In this document: positions 14,891-18,038 of the stretch, piece after piece
How positions within the stretch are numbered: the stretch's first letter is position 1
Layout of the letters: each line of letters opens with the position of its first letter
Assembly (NCBI GenBank): GCA_046729975.1
Contig: JBKPHS010000192.1
Span: 1-18,038 of the forward strand
Direction of reading: 5' to 3'
From: JBKPHS01 sp046729975
GTDB lineage: Bacteria > Actinomycetota > Thermoleophilia > Solirubrobacterales > Thermoleophilaceae
DNA: 18,038 nucleotides
Translations under genes and position numbers: made by a program
Notes under the pieces: model-generated
Seen by the model: the letters and a program-made list of their open reading frames with translations, nothing else
Databases searched by the model: none
Told to the model about the DNA's origin: nothing

Positions 14891-15439
14891 ATGCCCGACA
14901 AGTCGGACACGCGGGCCAAGCCACGCCCGCGGCGGAAGACGCGCACGCCCGAGGAGACCGCACGGAGCTACTTCGAGGCGATAGCCGCCCGCGACGCAGA
15001 CGCGATGGCGGCGCACTGGCACGCCGAGGGCATCGACGACATCGTGCCCATCGGCGTGTTCCGCGGCCCGGACGAGGTGCGGGACCAGTTCCGGGAGACA
15101 TTTGCCGCGGTGCCGGATCTCGAGATGCTGGTCGAGGACGTGATCGTCGACGGACGGCGAGTGGCGGTTCGCTGGCGGTTGACGGGCACGTTCACAGGCG
15201 CCCCCTTCCAGGGGATCGAGCCGAACGGCCGGCGGATCGAGCTACGCGGCTGCGACTGCCTCGAGGTCGAACGCGGCAAGATCGTCCGCAACACCGCCTA
15301 CTTCGACCAGGCGGCGTTTGCGCGCTCGATCGGGATGCTGCCGGCCAGGGACTCCGGCGCGGAGCGGGCGATGGTCGGCGCCTTCAACGCGGTCACGAAG
15401 GGCCGCGCGCTCGTGCGCGAGCGCCTCGGCAGCCGCTAA
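14891..15439 (+). CDS. SnoaL-like / NTF2-fold protein
   Basis: A 182-residue cytoplasmic protein. After a basic, disordered start (residues 1-17, rich in Lys, Arg and Pro) comes an NTF2-like alpha+beta barrel of the SnoaL polyketide-cyclase-like type: EETARSYFEAIAARDADAMA, HWHAEGIDDIVPIGVFRGPD, EVRDQFRETFAAVPDLEM, VAVRWRLTGTFTGAPFQGIE and DCLEVERGKIVRNTAYFDQA. The C-terminal about 30 residues are an added helix. Such proteins include ester cyclases, isomerases and non-enzymatic ligand binders, so no reaction is assigned. It is downstream of trpA but has its own TAGGGT box. The stop at 15437 overlaps the candidate -10 of the small membrane protein. Confidence 0.85.
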   Translation: MPDKSDTRAKPRPRRKTRTPEETARSYFEAIAARDADAMAAHWHAEGIDDIVPIGVFRGPDEVRDQFRETFAAVPDLEMLVEDVIVDGRRVAVRWRLTGTFTGAPFQGIEPNGRRIELRGCDCLEVERGKIVRNTAYFDQAAFARSIGMLPARDSGAERAMVGAFNAVTKGRALVRERLGSR

Positions 15440-15442
15440 GCT
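15437..15442 (+). promoter_or_regulatory. Candidate -10 box of the small membrane protein gene (TAAGCT)
   Basis: TAAGCT starts in the stop codon of the SnoaL-like gene and lies 11 bases before the ATG at 15454. The spacing is a little long for a leaderless start, and part of the box is fixed by the stop codon, so this is weak. Confidence 0.25.
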
Positions 15443-15453
15443 CCCGCGCCTCA

Positions 15454-15621
15454 ATGGGAGTGCTGATCGCACTTGCGCTCGGGCTGACCTTCTTGCTGGT
15501 CGCCTGGGCCTTCGGCGCCAAGGCCTTCGACGCCTTCCTGGTCACCGTCGCCCTCGTCGTGATCGCGGTGACGATCCAGATCGCCGCCCCGTTCGTGAAC
15601 AGGCTGCTAGGCAAGACATAA
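15454..15621 (+). CDS. 55-residue membrane protein, unknown function
   Basis: A short ORF starting at ATG 15454: MGVLIALALGLTFLLVAWAF, then GAKAFDAFLVTVALVVIAVT, then IQIAAPFVNRLLGKT and TAA. It has two predicted membrane helices (about residues 2-21 and 28-46) joined by a short GAKAFD turn, and a basic end (NRLLGKT), so it should span the membrane twice with both ends on the same side. The even hydrophobic pattern and codon use like its neighbours support a real gene. No family was recognised. It starts 14 bases after the SnoaL-like stop and could be co-transcribed with it. Its TAA shares its last base with the third heptamer hairpin. Confidence 0.7.
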   Translation: MGVLIALALGLTFLLVAWAFGAKAFDAFLVTVALVVIAVTIQIAAPFVNRLLGKT

Positions 15622-15683
15622 GTCGTTAGTCGTCAGTCGTCAGAACCACAGCCCTGACGACTGATTACTGACGACCGACGACT
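15621..15683. repeat. Heptamer hairpin element, copy 3 (between convergent genes)
   Basis: The left arm has three 7-mers starting at 15621, 15628 and 15635 (AGTCGTT, two AGTCGTC). The right arm has four starting at 15656, 15663, 15670 and 15677 (GACGACT, GATTACT, GACGACC, GACGACT). The loop is 15642-15655; read on the minus strand, AGGGCTGTGGTTCT lines up with the copy 1 loop. One left heptamer appears lost where the element meets the stop codon of the small membrane protein. The element fills the gap to the pfkA-like stop (15688-15690), so it could act as a two-way terminator here. Confidence 0.87.
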
Positions 15684-15687
15684 GGCG

Positions 15688-16719
15688 TCAGCCGAAGAAG
15701 ACACTCGCGACGTCGTATTCCTCCTGGGGCACCAGCCGCGGCTCGGCCACGGCCTCGGCGAGCCCGACGAGCTCGATCCGCATGGATCGGAGCGCGGGCA
15801 TCATGCCCCACTGGCGATCGTCGGCAGCGTCTATCGCGGCGACGCCCAAGCGCGTCGCGAGCACTCGGTCGAAGGCCGTGGGGGTGCCCCCGCGCTGGAT
15901 GTGCCCTAGGACGGTTGTTCGCGTCTCGAAGCCGGTGCGGTCCTCGATCTCGCGCTCTAGCCGCTGCCCGATGCCGCCGAGCCGGACATGGCCGAACTCG
16001 TCGGTCCCCCCCTCGGGTATCACCTCCATCGTCCCCTCCTTCGGCGCGGCGCCCTCGGCGACGACGATGATCGCGAAGTATCGCCCGCGCGCGTGCCGGC
16101 GGCGGATCAGCCGGCAAACCTCGTCGATGTCGAACGGCCGCTCGGGGATGAGGATCACGTCCGCGCCGCCGGCGAGCCCCGAGTAGAGGGCGATCCAGCC
16201 GGCGTTCCGGCCCATCACCTCGACCACCAGGTTGCGGTGGTGGCTCTCGGCTGTCGTATGCAGGCGGTCGATCGCATCGGTGGCGACCTGCACGGCGGTG
16301 TCGAAGCCGAATGTCGCGTCCGTGCCGCCCACGTCGTTGTCGATCGTCTTCGGCACGCCGAGAACCGGCAGGCCGCGCTCGTTCAGCTTGGCTGCGGCCC
16401 CGAGCGTGTCCTCGCCGCCTATCGCGATCAGTCCGTCAAGGCGCAGGCTCTCCATGGATTCCGTGATGCGGTCGAAACCGTCCTCGAGCTTCAGCGGGTT
16501 CGTGCGGGACGAACCGAGGATGGTGCCGCCGCGGGGCAGGATCCCGCGCACCGACTCGATCGTCAGCTCCTCGAAGGAGTTCTCGAGCGGCCCCCGCCAG
16601 CCGTCGCGAAAGCCGACGATCGCGTGCCCGTAGTCGTCGATGCCCTTGCGGACGATCGCCCTGATGACCGCGTTCAACCCGGGGCAGTCGCCGCCGCCTG
16701 TGAGCACCCCGACGCGCAT
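15688..16719 (-). CDS. 6-phosphofructokinase, residues of the pyrophosphate-dependent type
   Basis: Phosphorylates fructose 6-phosphate at C1 in glycolysis, or the reverse if pyrophosphate-dependent. The 343-residue protein shows the PFK fold: RVGVLTGGGDCPGLNAVIR, GSSRTNPL, IAIGGEDTLGAAAKL (99-113), VPKTIDNDVGGTDATFGFDT, EVMGRNAGWIAL and LGHIQRGGTPTAFDR. The base Asp127 is present. Position 104 is Asp and 124 is Lys; in E. coli numbering, which coincides here, ATP enzymes have Gly at both, and Asp104/Lys124 is the signature of PPi-dependent enzymes such as that of Amycolatopsis. PPi use is therefore inferred. The ATG at 16719 has TATGTT eight bases upstream and no Shine-Dalgarno. It is convergent with the small membrane protein gene and divergent from the lipoprotein gene. 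Confidence 0.94.
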   Translation of the reverse strand: MRVGVLTGGGDCPGLNAVIRAIVRKGIDDYGHAIVGFRDGWRGPLENSFEELTIESVRGILPRGGTILGSSRTNPLKLEDGFDRITESMESLRLDGLIAIGGEDTLGAAAKLNERGLPVLGVPKTIDNDVGGTDATFGFDTAVQVATDAIDRLHTTAESHHRNLVVEVMGRNAGWIALYSGLAGGADVILIPERPFDIDEVCRLIRRRHARGRYFAIIVVAEGAAPKEGTMEVIPEGGTDEFGHVRLGGIGQRLEREIEDRTGFETRTTVLGHIQRGGTPTAFDRVLATRLGVAAIDAADDRQWGMMPALRSMRIELVGLAEAVAEPRLVPQEEYDVASVFFG

Positions 16720-16727
16720 CTCGGCGG

Positions 16728-16733
16728 AACATA
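16728..16733 (-). promoter_or_regulatory. -10 box of the phosphofructokinase gene (TATGTT)
   Basis: On the minus strand TATGTT is followed by eight bases and the ATG at 16719, with no Shine-Dalgarno between. It shares the 59-base divergent gap with the lipoprotein promoter. Confidence 0.4.
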
Positions 16734-16743
16734 CCGTGCCGCC

Positions 16744-16771
16744 TTGGCCCGCGAGCGGCGGATCCTAGAAT
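16744..16771 (+). promoter_or_regulatory. Promoter of the lipoprotein gene (TTGGCC, 16 bases, TAGAAT)
   Basis: TAGAAT (16766-16771) lies seven bases before the TTG start, and TTGGCC (16744-16749) stands 16 bases upstream as a possible -35. It is the only start in the window with both elements visible. No Shine-Dalgarno is present, so a leaderless mRNA is likely. Confidence 0.5.
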
Positions 16772-16778
16772 CGCTCGT

Positions 16779-18005
16779 TTGCCGTCCCGGTGGCCCATCC
16801 TCGCAGCGCTCCTGACCCCGCTCGCAGTCGCGGGCTGTGGGGGAGGTGCCGGCGACGAGGAGACCCGCGTGCCGGGTCGCACGCTGACCATCTACACGAG
16901 CCTGCCGCGCCACGGCGTCTCCGCGCGGGAGGCCGGCGCGGTGGCCGCCGGTCAGCGCTTCGCGCTCGCCGATAGCCGCGGGCGCGCCGGCGTCTTCCGC
17001 GTCCGCCTCGTGCGGCTCGACAGCAGCGACCCCGGCGACCAGGCCTGGGACCCGGATCTCGTCGAGCGCAACGCCAAGCGGGCCGCCGAGGACCGCACGA
17101 CCATCGCGTATCTCGGCGAGCTGGATTTCGGCGGGTCCGCGATCTCCCTCCCGGTCACGAGCGCGAAGGGCATCCTCCAGGTATCGCCGGGAGACGGGCT
17201 GACGAGCCTCACGCGCCCGCAGCCCGGCGAGCGCACGGGCCCGGAGCGCTACTACCCCGCGCGCGGACCGCGCACGTTCCTGCGCCTTGTGCCGAACGAC
17301 CTGCTGCAGGCGGAGGCGCTCGTGGCATGGGCGCGCGCGACGGGAGCCAACACCATGGCGGTGCTGCACGATCGGAATCTGTACGGGCGCGGCCTCGCCG
17401 CCCAGGTCGCGGCGGTGGCTACTCGCCAGGGGATCGGCATCAGCTCCGTAGAGGAGGTCAGGAATCGCGACGAGGGGTACGCGGACCTCGGCCGCGACCT
17501 CGCCGAAGAGGCGCCGGACGCGGTGGCGTTCACGGGCTACGCGCAAGACGTCGCGGCGCCGCTGTTCGCGGCGCTCTCTCGCGCACTGCCCGGCACCGCG
17601 CTGTTCGCGTCGAGCGGGCTTGCGGGCGCGACCTTCGAAGCCGGAGCGCCGGCGCGGGTGCTCAGCACGCTGAGGCCGGCCGTCACGTACCCGCCGGCCG
17701 GCCGGCGGCTGCTCCGCAGGCTGGAGCGCCTGGACGGGGCCGCGGACGGCGTGGCCGTGCTGTACGGCTACGAGTCGATGAGCGTCGTGCTCGACGCGGT
17801 CGCGGCCGCCGGTCGCGCCGGAGGAGACCGCCGGGCGGTGGTCGGCCGAGCGCTGGCGCCGAGAACGCGCCGTTCGGCGATCGGCAGGTACGCGGTCGAG
17901 CGCTCTGGCGACGTCTCGGAGCGGCGCTTCGCCGGCTACCGGCCGACCGCCGCGGGCCTGCGGTTCGTCGGGCTCCGCGATCCGACGGGCGCGGCGCGCC
18001 CGTGA
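16779..18005 (+). CDS. Lipoprotein of the periplasmic binding protein type (branched-chain amino acid binding-like)
   Basis: A 408-residue exported protein. The signal peptide (PSRWPILAALLTPLAVAG) ends in a lipobox LAVAGC with Cys20, followed by GGGAGDEE, so it should be a membrane-anchored lipoprotein. The rest fits the type 1 periplasmic binding fold of LivJ/LivK and receptor-like proteins: TLTIYTSLPRHG, an RNAKRAAEDRTTIAYLGELD segment, SAISLPVTSAKGILQVSP, YYPARGPRTFLRLVPNDLLQ, MAVLHDRNLYGRGLAAQVA, DAVAFTGYAQDVAAPLFAAL and VLYGYESMSVVLDAV. The ligand is unknown. No ABC permease or ATPase is in the window, so it may serve as a sensor or work with distant transport genes. The TTG start at 16779 is supported by TAGAAT seven bases upstream and by the signal peptide. 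Its stop overlaps a GTG of the next gene. Confidence 0.85.
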   Translation: MPSRWPILAALLTPLAVAGCGGGAGDEETRVPGRTLTIYTSLPRHGVSAREAGAVAAGQRFALADSRGRAGVFRVRLVRLDSSDPGDQAWDPDLVERNAKRAAEDRTTIAYLGELDFGGSAISLPVTSAKGILQVSPGDGLTSLTRPQPGERTGPERYYPARGPRTFLRLVPNDLLQAEALVAWARATGANTMAVLHDRNLYGRGLAAQVAAVATRQGIGISSVEEVRNRDEGYADLGRDLAEEAPDAVAFTGYAQDVAAPLFAALSRALPGTALFASSGLAGATFEAGAPARVLSTLRPAVTYPPAGRRLLRRLERLDGAADGVAVLYGYESMSVVLDAVAAAGRAGGDRRAVVGRALAPRTRRSAIGRYAVERSGDVSERRFAGYRPTAAGLRFVGLRDPTGAARP

Positions 18006-18038
18006 GCGAGGCGCCCGCTGCCCCGCCCGTCCCGGGCG
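18002..18038 (+). CDS. Start of a further gene, cut by the right edge
   Basis: A GTG at 18002 overlaps the lipoprotein stop (GTGA), the same junction used between many genes here. The 12 readable residues are VSEAPAAPPVPG, a Pro/Ala-rich start of no recognisable family. The case rests only on the overlap pattern and an open frame to the edge. Confidence 0.35.
   Translation, partial: MSEAPAAPPVPG

Noticed and set aside
4640..15683. The hairpins as classical Rho-independent terminators
   Set aside because: None has a T-tract on either side, and copy 1 lies inside the trp operon in front of a gene with no visible promoter. Termination of another kind remains possible and is kept in the findings.
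1..18038. tRNA or rRNA genes, integrase, insertion sequence or phage genes
   Set aside because: No cloverleaf-like segment, rRNA stretch, transposase or integrase motif was recognised in any gap or frame.

Overview
The window is about 18 kb of very GC-rich bacterial DNA with tightly packed, often 4-bp-overlapping genes. Gene content (HisIE-TrpE order, DUF6328 and OsmC-family genes, MoxR-DUF58-transglutaminase cassette, an actinobacterial-type phosphofructokinase) and many SD-less starts with a TANNNT box just upstream point to a high-GC actinobacterium, most likely of the Thermoleophilia (Gaiellales/Solirubrobacterales). That placement is inference from gene content, not from a marker-gene comparison.

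Layout. 1-359 (-): the N-terminal part of a LysR-type regulator, running off the left edge. 360-687: no intact gene; it holds the LysR promoter, a probable eroded start of a threonine-dehydratase-like gene facing away from LysR, and a weak hairpin. 688-1641 (-): an OsmC-family protein followed by a DUF6328 membrane protein. 1677-1937 (-): a small secreted protein of unknown role. 2017-6546 (+): hisIE-trpE-trpG-trpD-trpC. 6594-12202 (+): moxR-like ATPase, DUF58 protein, transglutaminase-like membrane protein and an HtrA-type PDZ protease. 12291-14861 (+): trpF-trpB-trpA. 14891-15621 (+): a SnoaL-like protein and a 55-residue membrane protein. 15688-16719 (-): a phosphofructokinase. 16779-18005 (+): a lipoprotein of the branched-chain amino acid binding type, with a further gene starting at 18002 and leaving the window.

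Together the trp genes encode every step from chorismate to tryptophan (E/G, D, C, F, B/A), but the set is split by a four-gene envelope and protein-quality cassette. HisIE, which also uses a PRPP-derived pathway, heads the first half.

The most striking non-coding content is a family of three hairpins (4640-4708, 12205-12271, 15621-15683). Each is built from three or four tandem 7-bp units per arm (RGTCNTC on one arm, GANGACY on the other) around a related 11-14 nt loop. Each sits at, or within three bases of, the stop codon of the gene on its left. The first supplies the last 16 residues and stop codon of trpG and lies directly in front of trpD; the second lies in front of trpF; the third fills the gap between two convergent genes. 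No transposase or Rep-like gene is in the window. A second window-wide pattern is a TANNNT box 6-11 nt before many first-gene starts that lack a Shine-Dalgarno sequence, which suggests widespread leaderless transcription.
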